Assembly (NCBI RefSeq): GCF_003945765.1
Contig: NZ_CP027712.1
Location: 310,001 to 374,000 of the forward strand
Direction: 5' to 3'
DNA: 64,000 bases
From: Pseudomonas chlororaphis subsp. chlororaphis
Lineage (GTDB): Bacteria > Pseudomonadota > Gammaproteobacteria > Pseudomonadales > Pseudomonadaceae
Part shown: one piece after another, positions 1 to 9,402 of the stretch
Layout: each line of letters starts with the position of its first letter
How positions within the stretch are numbered: the stretch's first letter is position 1
Program-made: the position numbers and the translations under genes
Notes under the pieces: model-generated
Told to the model about the DNA's origin: nothing
What the model saw: the letters and a program-made list of their open reading frames with translations, nothing else
Database searches by the model: none

Positions 1-172
1 CGGTTGGGAGATGCAGGTCAATCGGTGAGCGGGAACGAGCGCCTTATCCTGCACTAAATGCAGCGTATGCGTCTCGCGGCAAATTCGCCTGCGGCGCGAC
101 TATAAGTGGCTGCTTATAGATGTAAAAATAATATAAATTCACATTGTTATTCTTTTTATAAATATACATCCC
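1..172. other. Intergenic DNA, no gene seen
   Basis: No convincing coding region is present on either strand. The right part (about 110-170) is strongly AT-rich against a GC-rich background, which is typical of a promoter region. It may serve a gene lying left of the window and read leftwards. A short dyad CTGCA-CTAAA-TGCAG lies near 51-65. Nothing more can be supported. Confidence 0.4.
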
Positions 173-318
173 TGTAGCCGCTGCCGCAGGCTGCGATCGA
201 TTGGACGGCATTCCGACGTAGCAGGCGCAAATCCGGCGAACGTGTCTCTTCCGATACGCCGCATATGCAGGTTTTACGACGGCTGCGCCGCCGAGCGCAG
301 GCTGCGCCAGCGGCTACA
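173..318. repeat. REPIN: two inverted type-A REP palindromes
   Basis: Two copies of the Pseudomonas REP core face each other. The left copy begins TGTAGCCGCTGCCGCAGG and the right copy ends GCCAGCGGCTACA. They are separated by about 90 bases and lie just downstream of dcyD. The same core recurs at six further sites in this window. Such doublets (REPINs) are mobilised in trans by RAYT transposases; no RAYT gene is in the window. Confidence 0.85.
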
Positions 319-326
319 GGCATTTG

Positions 327-1322
327 TTAGGCAAACGAGCTGGCATAAGCGAACAGCGCCGGCGCGCCGCCGGTGTGCAGGAAGATGATCGGGCCGTCGT
401 CGAAGCGCTGGCGGCCGATGCCGTCGAGCAGGCCGGCCATGGCCTTGCCGGTGTAGACCGGGTCCAGCAGCAGGCCTTCCTGGCTCGCCAGCAGTTTCAC
501 CGCGGCCAGGGTGCCGGCATTCGGTTCGCCATAACGCGGGGCGAAATATTCGTCCCACAACTCCACCTTGAAGCTCTCCGGCAACGTCACCCCGAGCAAT
601 TCGGCGGTGCGTTCGGCCAGGCCCTGGACCTTCGGCCGTTGCGCTTCGTCGGTGCGCGACACGGTGACGCCGATCACCGGCAACTGCGGCAACACTTCGC
701 TCAAGGCCAGGGCCAGGCCGCTGTGGGTGCCGGCGCTGCCCGAGGCCAGCACCACGGCGGCGAAGTCGAGCCCGCTGTTGTTGATCTGCTCCGCCAGCTC
801 CAGGCCGGCGCGCACGTAACCCAGCGCGCCGAGGGCGTTGGAGCCGCCAATCGGCACCAGGTACGGCTGCTTGCCGCTGCTGCGCAGGCGCTCGGCCAGG
901 GCCTGCAACTGCTCGTCGGCGTTGTCCAGGTTCTCCACCAGCTCGACCTTGGCGTCGAACAGGTCGAGCAGCAGGCGGTTGCCGTTGCCCAGGTAATTGC
1001 CGTCATCGGTACCGGTGGGGTTTTCCAGCAGGGCGACGCAGCCCAGGCCGAGCTTGGCGGCCAGGGCCGCGGTCTGGCGCACGTGGTTGGACTGGATGGC
1101 GCCCGCGGTGATCAGGGTGTCCGCGCCCTGGGACAGCGCATCGGCGGCCAGGTATTCGAGTTTGCGCAGCTTGTTGCCGCCCATGGCCAGCGGTGTGGTG
1201 TCGTCGCGCTTGACGTAGACATCGCGGCCCAGCCAGGTGGACAGGCGTTCGAGTTTTTCCAGGGCGGTGGCGCTGCCCAGCAGGTCGAGACGGTTAAAGC
1301 GGTCGAGCTGTCGTTTGATCAT
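327..1322 (-). CDS. dcyD: D-cysteine desulfhydrase
   Basis: Predicted pyridoxal-phosphate enzyme that breaks D-cysteine into pyruvate, ammonia and sulfide in the cytoplasm. The 331-residue length fits the D-cysteine desulfhydrase / ACC deaminase family. The N-terminal [11 protein letters not shown] segment (around residues 48-58) carries the expected Schiff-base lysine, and [13 protein letters not shown] (around 77-89) and a Gly/Ser-rich phosphate loop ([10 protein letters not shown], around 192) are both visible. It is transcribed away from a serine acetyltransferase gene, so a cysteine breakdown gene and a cysteine synthesis gene share one intergenic region. In related bacteria dcyD sits with cystine ABC transporter genes, but those would lie outside this window. 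ACC deaminase is the main alternative; the overall sequence reads as DcyD. Confidence 0.88.
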   Translation of the reverse strand: MIKRQLDRFNRLDLLGSATALEKLERLSTWLGRDVYVKRDDTTPLAMGGNKLRKLEYLAADALSQGADTLITAGAIQSNHVRQTAALAAKLGLGCVALLENPTGTDDGNYLGNGNRLLLDLFDAKVELVENLDNADEQLQALAERLRSSGKQPYLVPIGGSNALGALGYVRAGLELAEQINNSGLDFAAVVLASGSAGTHSGLALALSEVLPQLPVIGVTVSRTDEAQRPKVQGLAERTAELLGVTLPESFKVELWDEYFAPRYGEPNAGTLAAVKLLASQEGLLLDPVYTGKAMAGLLDGIGRQRFDDGPIIFLHTGGAPALFAYASSFA

Positions 1323-1411
1323 GAGGCCGCACAGGTTGTCAGAGGTGTCAGGGACTATAGGCAGCGATATTTACCGGGGCAACCGTCAATCGCTTATGCC
1401 AAAAGGTACTT

Positions 1412-1442
1412 AGGCCAGCACAATTAGTTCTTAATTTGGCCT
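1412..1442. promoter_or_regulatory. Dyad between dcyD and serine acetyltransferase
   Basis: An imperfect dyad AGGCCA ... AATTA / TAATT ... TGGCCT lies in the 191-base region between the two divergent sulfur genes. Its place fits an operator or activator site, perhaps for a cysteine regulator, but this assignment is inference only. Confidence 0.35.
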
Positions 1443-1513
1443 GGGACGCATACCGTAAAGTGACGTCGTTTACGCGGCCAGACCGTCCGGCCGCCTGAGT
1501 GAGGAGTCTTATC

Positions 1514-2440
<927 letters not shown>

Positions 2441-2459
2441 GCCGAGGTGCTTGCATCAT

Positions 2460-2559
2460 GTAGCCGCTGCCGCGGGCTGCGATCGCCCCGAGAGGGGCGC
2501 CGCCCTTGGGTCTTTTTAAGGCCCTGTGGGCCTTGGCGCAGCCTTCGGCAGCGGCTACA
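2460..2559. repeat. REPIN: type-A REP doublet
   Basis: The left copy starts GTAGCCGCTGCCGCGGG and the right copy ends TTCGGCAGCGGCTACA, facing each other about 50 bases apart. It follows the serine acetyltransferase gene. The middle contains a further GC-rich dyad (GGGGCGCC region), so the whole can fold as one long hairpin. Confidence 0.85.
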
Positions 2560-2675
2560 GAAATCGGCTTATTTAACGCTGAACGATTCCCTCCGCCACA
2601 CATCAGACCTTTCTTAAAACCTGCGAAATCAGGCGACCGCCGAGCCCGGCGATTAGTCCTTGCGCGCCTATCCGT

Positions 2676-2705
2676 GTTTAACTTGAACGCTTGTTCAAGT
2701 TAAAC
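2676..2705. promoter_or_regulatory. Perfect 13-bp inverted repeat, BetI-like operator
   Basis: GTTTAACTTGAAC at 2676-2688 and its exact complement GTTCAAGTTAAAC at 2693-2705 are separated by four bases. The TTGAAC-N4-GTTCAA core is what is known for operators of BetI, the TetR-type choline-sensing repressor. It lies 92 bases upstream of the betT start. This site would make the transporter choline-inducible, with BetI encoded elsewhere. Confidence 0.75.
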
Positions 2706-2796
2706 CGGCAGCTTGCTGCCCGCTCACAACAGGAGGCTTACCTTTGCTGAGTCCGATCTTTTCAGCCGCGTTTTACCCCCTCGAGGTGCACGTTTC

Positions 2797-4800
2797 ATGA
2801 GTGCATCGTCCATTCCCGCCAGCGGCCTGATCCGCATGAATCCGCCGGTGTTCTACTTCGCCGCGAGCTTTATCCTGGCCTTCGGCCTGGTGGTCATTGC
2901 CCTGCCGGAACAAGCCGGCGCCTGGCTGCTGGCCGCGCAAAACTGGGCGGCCAATACGGTCGGCTGGTACTACATGCTGGCCATGACCCTGTACCTGATC
3001 TTCGTGGTGGTCACCGCCTTGTCCGGCTACGGCAAGATCAAGCTCGGTGCCGACCACGACGAACCGGAATTCAGTTACCTGTCCTGGGCCGGCATGCTGT
3101 TCGCCGCCGGGATCAGCATCACGCTGTTTTTCTTCTGCGTGTCGGAACCCCTGACCCACATGCTGCAACCGCCCCAGGGCGAGGCCGGGACCGCGGATGC
3201 GGCGCGCCAGGCCATGCAGATTCTCTTCCTGCACTGGGGCCTGCATGGCTGGGGCGTGTTCGCCTTCGTCGGCATGGCCCTGGCGTATTTCGCCTACCGG
3301 CATAACCTGCCGCTGGCCCTGCGTTCGGCGCTGTACCCGCTGATCGGCAAGCGCATCAATGGCCCCATCGGCTACGCGGTGGATGGCTTCGGCATCATCG
3401 CCACGGTGTTCGGCCTCGGCGCCGACATGGGCTTTGGCGTGCTGCACCTCAACTCCGGCCTGGATTACCTGTTCGGCATCGCCCACACCCAGTGGGTCCA
3501 GGTGGGCCTGATCACCCTGATGATGGGTGCGGCGATCATTGTCGCGGTGTCCGGTGTCGACAAGGGCGTGCGGGTGATGTCCGACATCAACATGCTGCTG
3601 GCCTGTGCGCTGCTGCTGTTCGTGTTGTTCGCCGGCCCCACCCAGCACCTGCTCAACACCCTGATCCAGAACCTCGGCGATTACCTCGGCGCCTTGCCGA
3701 CCAAGAGTTTCGACCTCTACGCCTATAACGAACCCAGCGACTGGCTGGGCGGCTGGACCGTCTTCTACTGGGCCTGGTGGATCGCATGGTCGCCGTTCGT
3801 GGGCCTGTTCATCGCGCGGATTTCCCGTGGCCGGACCATCCGTGAATTCGTGTTCGGCGTGCTGCTGATTCCCCTGGGCTTCACCCTGGCCTGGATGTCG
3901 ATCTTCGGTAACAGTGCCATCGACCAGGTGCTCAACCACGGCATGAGCGCGCTGGGCATGTCGGCCATCGAGAACCCCTCGATGACCCTCTACCTGCTGC
4001 TGGAAACCTACCCCTGGAGCAAGACTGTCATCGCCGTGACGGTGTTCATCAGCTTCGTGTTCTTCGTCACCTCGGCCGACTCCGGCACCGTGGTGCTCTC
4101 GACCCTGTCGGCCAAAGGCGGCAGTGCCGATGAAGACGGGCCGAAATGGCTGCGGGTGTTCTGGGGCGCGATGACCGCGCTGGTCACCAGCGCGCTGCTG
4201 TTCGCCGGCAGCATCGACTCGCTGAAGTCGGCGGTGGTGCTGACCTCGCTGCCGTTCTCGATGATCCTGCTGCTGATGATGTGGGGGCTGCACAAGGCCT
4301 TCTACCTCGAGTCGCAGAAGCAGATCGCCCAGTTGCATTCGCTAGCGCCGGTGTCGTCGTCTTCGCGGCGCGGCAAGGGCGGCTGGCGCCAGCGCCTGAG
4401 CCAGGCGGTACATTTCCCGTCGCGCGACGAGGTCTATCGCTTCCTCGATCAGACGGTGCGCCCGGCCATCGAAGAAGTGACCGCGGTGTTCGTCGAGAAA
4501 GGCCTGAACGTGATCACCCAGCCGGACCCGGCCAACGACAACGTCAGCCTGGAAATCGGCCATGGCGACCAGCATCCGTTCGTTTATCAGGTGCAGATGC
4601 GCGGCTACTTCACCCCGTCCTTCGCCCGTGGCGGCATGGGGCCCAAGGAGATGCGCAACCGGCGTTACTACCGGGCCGAGGTGCACCTGGCCGAGGGTAG
4701 CCAGGACTATGACCTGATGGGCTACACCAAGGAGCAGATCATCAACGACATCCTCGACCAGTACGAACGCCATATGCAGTTCCTGCACCTGGTGCGTTGA
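2797..4800 (+). CDS. betT: BCCT-family choline/glycine betaine transporter
   Basis: Secondary transporter of the betaine/choline/carnitine family in the inner membrane, predicted to import choline for conversion to the osmoprotectant glycine betaine. The 667 residues contain about twelve hydrophobic segments, then a long hydrophilic C-terminal tail of roughly 140 residues. Such a tail is typical of BetT and is linked to osmosensing. The WAWWIAWSPFVGLFIARISR stretch (about residue 325-345) is the conserved BCCT signature. The ATG at 2797 is chosen because GAGGTG lies 9 bases upstream and the protein then starts MSASSIPASG; an in-frame extension to 2713 lacks a ribosome site. The BetI-like operator upstream supports choline as substrate. 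Other BCCT substrates such as carnitine remain possible. Confidence 0.87.
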   Translation: MSASSIPASGLIRMNPPVFYFAASFILAFGLVVIALPEQAGAWLLAAQNWAANTVGWYYMLAMTLYLIFVVVTALSGYGKIKLGADHDEPEFSYLSWAGMLFAAGISITLFFFCVSEPLTHMLQPPQGEAGTADAARQAMQILFLHWGLHGWGVFAFVGMALAYFAYRHNLPLALRSALYPLIGKRINGPIGYAVDGFGIIATVFGLGADMGFGVLHLNSGLDYLFGIAHTQWVQVGLITLMMGAAIIVAVSGVDKGVRVMSDINMLLACALLLFVLFAGPTQHLLNTLIQNLGDYLGALPTKSFDLYAYNEPSDWLGGWTVFYWAWWIAWSPFVGLFIARISRGRTIREFVFGVLLIPLGFTLAWMSIFGNSAIDQVLNHGMSALGMSAIENPSMTLYLLLETYPWSKTVIAVTVFISFVFFVTSADSGTVVLSTLSAKGGSADEDGPKWLRVFWGAMTALVTSALLFAGSIDSLKSAVVLTSLPFSMILLLMMWGLHKAFYLESQKQIAQLHSLAPVSSSSRRGKGGWRQRLSQAVHFPSRDEVYRFLDQTVRPAIEEVTAVFVEKGLNVITQPDPANDNVSLEIGHGDQHPFVYQVQMRGYFTPSFARGGMGPKEMRNRRYYRAEVHLAEGSQDYDLMGYTKEQIINDILDQYERHMQFLHLVR

Positions 4801-4809
4801 TCGCGGGGC

Positions 4810-4849
4810 GGTGGCGTTTGTGCCACCGTCATCGCGGGCCTCAGGCCCG
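4810..4849. terminator. Two small hairpins between convergent genes
   Basis: GGTGGC-N6-GCCACC (4810-4827) is followed by GGGCCT-C-AGGCCC (about 4837-4849). They sit between the betT stop and the end of the opposite gene. There is no T-run, so a terminator role is only likely by position. Confidence 0.35.
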
Positions 4850-5098
4850 GCCCAATACCGTGAACAACACCAGCGCCGCCACCGGCACGCCGAACACCAC
4901 ACTGCCGACCGCCAGCTCCGTGCTCAGGGGCTGGCCGGCGTGGACCATCCCCACCGCGCCGTTGATCACCGTCAGCGCCAGCCAGAGTACGACGAAACTG
5001 TAGGCCAGGGTCTGGCGGCCGAGGCCGAGCTTTTCGCCGATAAACAGCATCAGCGCCAGGAGAATCAGGCCGAAGCAAGTGATGATCGCGGTATGCAT
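4841..5098 (-). CDS. Small membrane protein of unknown function
   Basis: An 85-residue, very hydrophobic protein with three predicted membrane helices (about residues 3-20, 30-50 and 62-82). It contains no motif that I recognise. It starts MHTAIITCFGLIL and ends just inside the betT downstream region. It lies downstream of the SDR gene at 5338-6234 on the same strand but with a 239-base gap, so co-transcription is uncertain. The strong hydrophobic periodicity and full-length reading frame make it a likely real gene; function is unknown. Confidence 0.6.
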   Translation of the reverse strand: MHTAIITCFGLILLALMLFIGEKLGLGRQTLAYSFVVLWLALTVINGAVGMVHAGQPLSTELAVGSVVFGVPVAALVLFTVLGRA

Positions 5099-5298
5099 GA
5101 CGAAGTCCTCGCGGGCGGAATTCAGGGGTGAGCCCAGGGTCGATGGCGGTTCAAAGCTCCCGACCTAGAGTGTGGTCCAGGGAGTGGCGTCCTGCTCCGC
5201 GAAAAGCGAAGGCCGGGAACAGCAGGGTGTTGGACGAAACGGGCGAGTCGGTGGTCGGGGGCATGAGTGTCTCCGCGAATAAGCCGGTGGAAAGCAGC

Positions 5299-5325
5299 GA
5301 TGGCCCGGGGAGTGCCCGGGCCATC
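5299..5325. terminator. Perfect 11-bp hairpin after the SDR gene
   Basis: GATGGCCCGGG, a 5-base loop, and CCCGGGCCATC form a perfect stem 13 bases beyond the stop codon of the leftward SDR gene. No T-run follows on the minus strand. It probably ends or stabilises that transcript. Confidence 0.5.
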
Positions 5326-5337
5326 GGTGCCGTTGTT

Positions 5338-6234
5338 TCAGCGAACGGCAGGCTTGAGCAGGTCTTCCAGGCCGATGCGGCGAAACATCTCGGCGCGCAC
5401 CCGGTCGGCCATGGCATTGACGATCTCGGCACCGTCCTGGGACGGGTCGATATGCCGGCGCAACGGCCGGGAGCCGAAGGGCAGGCCGACGATCTCGACG
5501 ATGGCCTTCGCGACCTCGGTGACATCGGCGTCAGCCGGCTCCAGGGCGGCCAGGCCGTTGAGTGCCTGCTCCGGCACACCGGCATAGGGCCCCTGGTTGT
5601 ACTCGGCGGCGCGGGCCTGGTCGGCCGGGGCGCCGGAGTGCGCGAAGTGGTTGGTGCCCTGGGTGAAGGCGCCCGGCACGATGATCGAGGTCTCCACGCC
5701 CCAGCGCGCCAGCTCCCCGGCATAGGACACCGCCAGGGAGTCCATTGCCGCCTTGGCCGCGAAGTACGGCGCCAGGTAGGGCGGGGTGCCACCACGGGCG
5801 CTGCTGGAGGATACCCACAGCACCAGTCCCCGGCCCTGCTTGCGCAGTTGCGGCAGGGCCGCGCGGTTGACCCGCTGGGTGCTCAGTACGTTGATGTCGT
5901 AGAGCTGGGCGAACTGTTCGGCGGTGAAGGCTTCGGCGGGGCCGAAGGCCATGTGCCCGGCGTTGTGGATGATCACGTCCAGCCGGCCGCAGTCGGCGAC
6001 TATCCGGGCGACACCGGCCTCGACCGAGGCGCTGGAGGCGACGTCCAGTTCGACGCTGCGCAAATCGACCCGGTGCTCGTCGGCGTAGCGCCGCACCTCG
6101 GCCACCTGAGGCGCATTGCGGCCCAGGGTTTCACGCATGCTGGCGTAGACGATGTGGCCAGCGTCGGCGAGGGCGCGGGCGGTCAGGGCGCCAAAACCAC
6201 TGGAGGCGCCGGTAATCAGGATGACGGATTGCAT
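5338..6234 (-). CDS. Short-chain dehydrogenase/reductase
   Basis: NAD(P)-dependent oxidoreductase of the classical SDR family, 298 residues. It shows the dinucleotide-binding motif TGASSGFG near residue 8, the NAG motif (HNAGHMAFG, around 90) and the catalytic tyrosine-lysine pair in YFAAKAAMDS (around 155). It is the last gene of a leftward unit with the DUF1097 gene (29-base gap) and a second SDR. Substrate cannot be told from sequence. The extended C-terminal part after residue 200 (long compared with a typical 250-residue SDR) may form the substrate pocket. Confidence 0.8.
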   Translation of the reverse strand: MQSVILITGASSGFGALTARALADAGHIVYASMRETLGRNAPQVAEVRRYADEHRVDLRSVELDVASSASVEAGVARIVADCGRLDVIIHNAGHMAFGPAEAFTAEQFAQLYDINVLSTQRVNRAALPQLRKQGRGLVLWVSSSSARGGTPPYLAPYFAAKAAMDSLAVSYAGELARWGVETSIIVPGAFTQGTNHFAHSGAPADQARAAEYNQGPYAGVPEQALNGLAALEPADADVTEVAKAIVEIVGLPFGSRPLRRHIDPSQDGAEIVNAMADRVRAEMFRRIGLEDLLKPAVR

Positions 6235-6263
6235 GGCATTGATCTCTTCAGGTGAGGGTGGTT

Positions 6264-6773
6264 TCAGGCACGCCGGGGCAGGCGTTGTTGTACGGCGTGG
6301 GACAGCCAGCCGGCGAAGGTGCCCAGGGTTCCGGCGCCGCTGAGTTCGGCGAAGCTTTCCAGGGAGGGTTCCAGGTGCGCGGCGAACCAGGCGATCAGGC
6401 CGAGGAAGTAGGCGACGATGTTATTCATCACCCGCAGGCTGCGCAGCGACACCACGAGCATCGCCACCACGAACACCACCAGCGGCAGGGCCCAGGGGCC
6501 GAGGCTTGGGCTCAGTGCGCCAATGCTCAGCGCCGCGCCCATGCCGACGGCGAGGCCCATCAGCACGCAGCCCAGGTTGACCAGGCCGTCGCGCAGGGTC
6601 AGGCCGCGGCTGAAGAACGCCACCCAGCCAACGAACATGGCCCAGACCGGCAGGCTCAGCAGCAGGCTGGAGCCCGCCGCCAGTGCGGCGGTGGCGGCGG
6701 CCACCGCGGTGAACAGGATGAACATCGGTTTCGTCTGCCCGCCACGGGCGGGTGTCGCAGTGGAGTGATTCAT
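6264..6773 (-). CDS. DUF1097-type inner-membrane protein
   Basis: A 169-residue protein with about five hydrophobic helices that resembles the DUF1097 / YcdZ family of inner-membrane proteins of unknown function. A short polar N-terminus (first 15 residues) precedes helices rich in Ala, Leu, Val and Gly. It sits between two SDR genes, 33 bases after the upstream one and 29 bases before the next, all on the minus strand, which points to one operon. A transport or stress role in partnership with the two dehydrogenases is possible but unproven. Confidence 0.65.
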   Translation of the reverse strand: MNHSTATPARGGQTKPMFILFTAVAAATAALAAGSSLLLSLPVWAMFVGWVAFFSRGLTLRDGLVNLGCVLMGLAVGMGAALSIGALSPSLGPWALPLVVFVVAMLVVSLRSLRVMNNIVAYFLGLIAWFAAHLEPSLESFAELSGAGTLGTFAGWLSHAVQQRLPRRA

Positions 6774-6806
6774 GAGCGTGGCTCCTTCGACCGTGGGTGA
6801 GGTGGC

Positions 6807-7547
6807 TCAGACGAGCCCGCCGTTGGCGCGCAGGATCTGCCCGTTGACCCAGGCCGAATCAGGGCTGACCAGGAAGGACACGACGCGGGAAATATCTTCG
6901 GGTTGAGCCAGGCGCTCCAGCGGGGCCATCTTGGCGAAGCCCTGGATCTGCTCTTCGCTCTTGCCGTGCAGGAACAGGTCGGTGGCCACCGGGCCCGGTG
7001 CCACTGCATTGACGGTGATATTGCGACCGCGCATTTCCTTGGCGAACACCTGGGTCAGGGATTCCACCGCCGCTTTGCTGGCGATGTACACCGCGTAACC
7101 CGGCAGGTTCATGCCGACGGTGCTGCTGGAGAAATTGACGATGCGCCCGCCGGCGTTCAGGCGAGTCGCGGCTTCACGCAGGGTGTTGAAGGTGCCGCGA
7201 GCGTGGATGTTGAAGTTCTGGTCGAACAGTTCGTCCGTGTGTTGCGCCAGCGGCAGGACCTTGAGGATGCCGGCGTTGTTGATCAGCACGTCGACCTTGC
7301 CCAGTTGGGTTTCTGTCTCGTCGAACAGGCGGCGCACGTCATCGGCGTTGGCCACGTCGGCCTTGACCGCTATGGCCCGGTGGCCGGCCTGGCGCAGCTC
7401 CACCACCAGGGCTGAGGCTTCGCTGGCGCTGTTGGCGTAGTTGATGGCGACGGCGAAGCCTTCGCTGGCCAGTTGCCGGGCGATCACCGCGCCGATGCCG
7501 CGGGAGGCGCCGGTCACGATGGCAACTTTCGAAGTCTGGGTAGTCAT
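6807..7547 (-). CDS. Short-chain dehydrogenase/reductase
   Basis: A 246-residue classical SDR, resembling 3-oxoacyl-reductase-like and glucose-dehydrogenase-like members. Motifs: TGASRGIG near residue 12, NNAG near 90, catalytic Ser (FSSSTVG, around 140) and YIASK (around 153-157), and an intact C-terminal NGQ-I-ANGG motif. It is the first gene of the SDR - DUF1097 - SDR operon and is transcribed away from a LysR regulator, which commonly marks control by that regulator. The true substrate is unknown. Confidence 0.82.
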   Translation of the reverse strand: MTTQTSKVAIVTGASRGIGAVIARQLASEGFAVAINYANSASEASALVVELRQAGHRAIAVKADVANADDVRRLFDETETQLGKVDVLINNAGILKVLPLAQHTDELFDQNFNIHARGTFNTLREAATRLNAGGRIVNFSSSTVGMNLPGYAVYIASKAAVESLTQVFAKEMRGRNITVNAVAPGPVATDLFLHGKSEEQIQGFAKMAPLERLAQPEDISRVVSFLVSPDSAWVNGQILRANGGLV

Positions 7548-7685
7548 GGCGAATTTCCTTCTGGGTAACGAGTGATTGGCTGTGGTGTGGAAGCAGATTC
7601 ACATGTTTACCCAGGGTGATAAATGCGCCAGAGTTGGCTTGACTGTTCAATAATCGCCAACAATCAATGAGCCCTGGAGCCCGTC

Positions 7686-8576
7686 GTGGATCAAGTCAAA
7701 GCGATGAAGGTGTTCGTGCGGATCTACGAGCGCAGCAGCTTCACCCTGGCCGCCGAGGACCTGAACCTGCCGCGCGCCACCCTGACCCATACCCTCAATC
7801 AGTTCGAGGCCTGGCTCGGTACCCGCCTGCTGGAACGCAGCACCCGCCGCGTGCGCCCGACCCTCGACGGCGAGGCCTATTACCAGCGCTGCGTACAGCT
7901 GCTGGCGGAGCTGGAAGAGGCCGAACTGGCGTTTCGCACGGTGGCGCCGAAGGGGCGTTTGCGGGTCGACTTGCATGGCACCCTGGCCAAGTACTTCGTG
8001 ATTCCGGCCCTGCCCGAATTCATGGCGCGCTATCCGGAGATCGAACTGTCCATCAGCGAGGCCGATCGTTTTGTCGACCTGATCGCCGAAGGGGTGGACT
8101 GCGTGTTGCGCGCCGGCACCCTGGGCGATTCGTCGCTGATCGGCCGGCGCGTGGCCAACCTGCAGCAGATCACCTGCGCCAGCCCGGCCTACCTGCGCAA
8201 ATACGGCGAGCCATCGAGCCTCGATGAACTGTCGCGGCACCGTGCGGTGAACTACGTCTCACGCACCACGGCCAAGCTGTTTCCGTTCGAATTCATGGTC
8301 GATGGTGAACTGCGGGAAGTCGCTATCGAGGGCGCGCTGTCGGTGTTCGGCGCGGAAATCTATGCCGCCTCGGCCGTGGCCGGGCTGGGCATCATCCAGT
8401 GCCCGCGCTACCGCATGGCACAGCAGATTTCCCAGGGGCTGGTGCAGGAGATCCTCACCGATACCCCGCCGCCGCCCATGCCGGTTTCCGTGCTGTACCC
8501 ACACAACCGCCACATGTCGCCACGGGTGCGGGTGTTCGTCGACTGGCTGGCGGAGGTTTTTGCCAGGGCGCTCTGA
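7686..8576 (+). CDS. LysR-family transcriptional regulator
   Basis: A 296-residue regulator. The N-terminal helix-turn-helix spans about residues 18-40 (SSFTLAAEDLNLPRATLT) and the remainder is the periplasmic-binding-like effector domain. It belongs to the large group of LysR proteins with a MKVFVRI-type start that often act on neighbouring oxidoreductases. It starts at a GTG at 7686, and the stretch 7548-7685 separates it from the divergent SDR operon. By the usual LysR arrangement it probably controls that operon and itself; effector unknown. Confidence 0.85.
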   Translation: MDQVKAMKVFVRIYERSSFTLAAEDLNLPRATLTHTLNQFEAWLGTRLLERSTRRVRPTLDGEAYYQRCVQLLAELEEAELAFRTVAPKGRLRVDLHGTLAKYFVIPALPEFMARYPEIELSISEADRFVDLIAEGVDCVLRAGTLGDSSLIGRRVANLQQITCASPAYLRKYGEPSSLDELSRHRAVNYVSRTTAKLFPFEFMVDGELREVAIEGALSVFGAEIYAASAVAGLGIIQCPRYRMAQQISQGLVQEILTDTPPPPMPVSVLYPHNRHMSPRVRVFVDWLAEVFARAL

Positions 8577-8700
8577 AAAGGGCCAGGGTGGCGCCGGTCA
8601 TCGCTGCTTTCTGTATTGATTATCTTAATGTGTATAGTGTGTATTCTTCGCCTTTGGCTGTGTAGGGTGGCTTTTCGGGACGTATCGAAAGGACACGGCA

Positions 8701-8883
8701 ATGCGCAGTCGGGAACTGATCAGGATGATCGAGGAGGACGGGTGGTATCTGATCGCGGTCAAAGGCAGTCATCACCAGTACAAGTATCTGCACAAGCCGG
8801 GGCGGGTCACTATCCCTCACCCGGATGCGGATCTGCCCAGGGGCACGATCCACAGCATCTTGAAACAGGCGGGCCTGAAATGA
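8701..8883 (+). CDS. hicA: HicA mRNA interferase toxin
   Basis: A 60-residue toxin of the HicA family, a small double-stranded-RNA-binding-like fold that cleaves mRNA independently of translation. It shows the family start SRELIRMIEEDGW and the catalytic histidine in KGSHHQYKY (around residues 21-29), followed by TIPHP and the C-terminal GTIHSILKQAGL. It precedes hicB, the classic hicAB order, with only 29 bases between the hicA stop and the preferred hicB start. The toxin looks intact. Confidence 0.9.
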   Translation: MRSRELIRMIEEDGWYLIAVKGSHHQYKYLHKPGRVTIPHPDADLPRGTIHSILKQAGLK

Positions 8884-8912
8884 GGCCGGTCTTGAACGAA
8901 GAGGTCAACGAG

Positions 8913-9314
8913 ATGAAATTCCCGGTCGTGCTGCACAAGGATGCCGACTCCGGATATGGAGTGATCGTCCCCGATGTGCCGGGCTGTTTTTCCGCCGGCC
9001 ATACCGCGGCAGAAGCCTTCGAGAATGTGAAAGAGGCCTTGTCGCTGCATTACGAAGGCCTGGTCGCCGATGGTGAACCGCTGCCCCAGGTGCATGAGGT
9101 CGACGTGCATATCGACAACCCCGATTACGCCGGTGGCGTGTGGGGCATGATCGAGTTCGACATCACGCCTTACTTCGGCAAGGCGGTGCGCTTCAACGCC
9201 ACCCTGCCGGAGCAATTGCTGGAACGCATCGACCAGACGGTGAAGCGCGACCAGCGCTACCGCTCGCGTTCGGGCTTTCTCGCCGCGGCGGCATTGCGCG
9301 AGTTATCGGCGTAG
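8913..9314 (+). CDS. hicB: HicB antitoxin
   Basis: A 133-residue antitoxin. It has an N-terminal degenerate RNase-H-like HicB domain (MKFPVVLHKDADSGYGVIVP, GCFSAG) that binds the toxin. A C-terminal ribbon-helix-helix segment (FNATLPEQLLERIDQTV, about residues 93-109) binds DNA for autoregulation. The ATG at 8913 is chosen because AGAGG lies about 8 bases upstream and it gives the standard family N-terminus. An ATG at 8880 overlapping the hicA stop would add 11 residues and cannot be excluded. Confidence 0.88.
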   Translation: MKFPVVLHKDADSGYGVIVPDVPGCFSAGHTAAEAFENVKEALSLHYEGLVADGEPLPQVHEVDVHIDNPDYAGGVWGMIEFDITPYFGKAVRFNATLPEQLLERIDQTVKRDQRYRSRSGFLAAAALRELSA

Positions 9315-9402
9315 CCGCGAATCGCCGCCATCGAACGTCGGCCACTCGCACCCGCCGGGGGCCACGGTAGCGGATAAGCACGAAGAGCCGTGAGGGTCGT
9401 TG

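Noticed and set aside
173..318. CRISPR array from repeated palindromes
   Set aside because: Repeats are inverted doublets scattered across the window, with no regular direct repeats and spacers and no cas genes.
324..1427. Long open frame (367 codons) opposite dcyD
   Set aside because: It is the antisense of an unmistakable PLP enzyme; its Gln/Ala/Val/Gly-rich product is typical of GC-rich antisense frames.
2773..4338. 521-codon frame opposite betT
   Set aside because: His/Gln/Glu/Gly-rich low-complexity translation opposite a clear transporter; no domain or ribosome site.
8616..8912. N-terminal extension of hicB across hicA
   Set aside because: It overlaps hicA in another frame and lacks family similarity; standard HicB begins at 8913.
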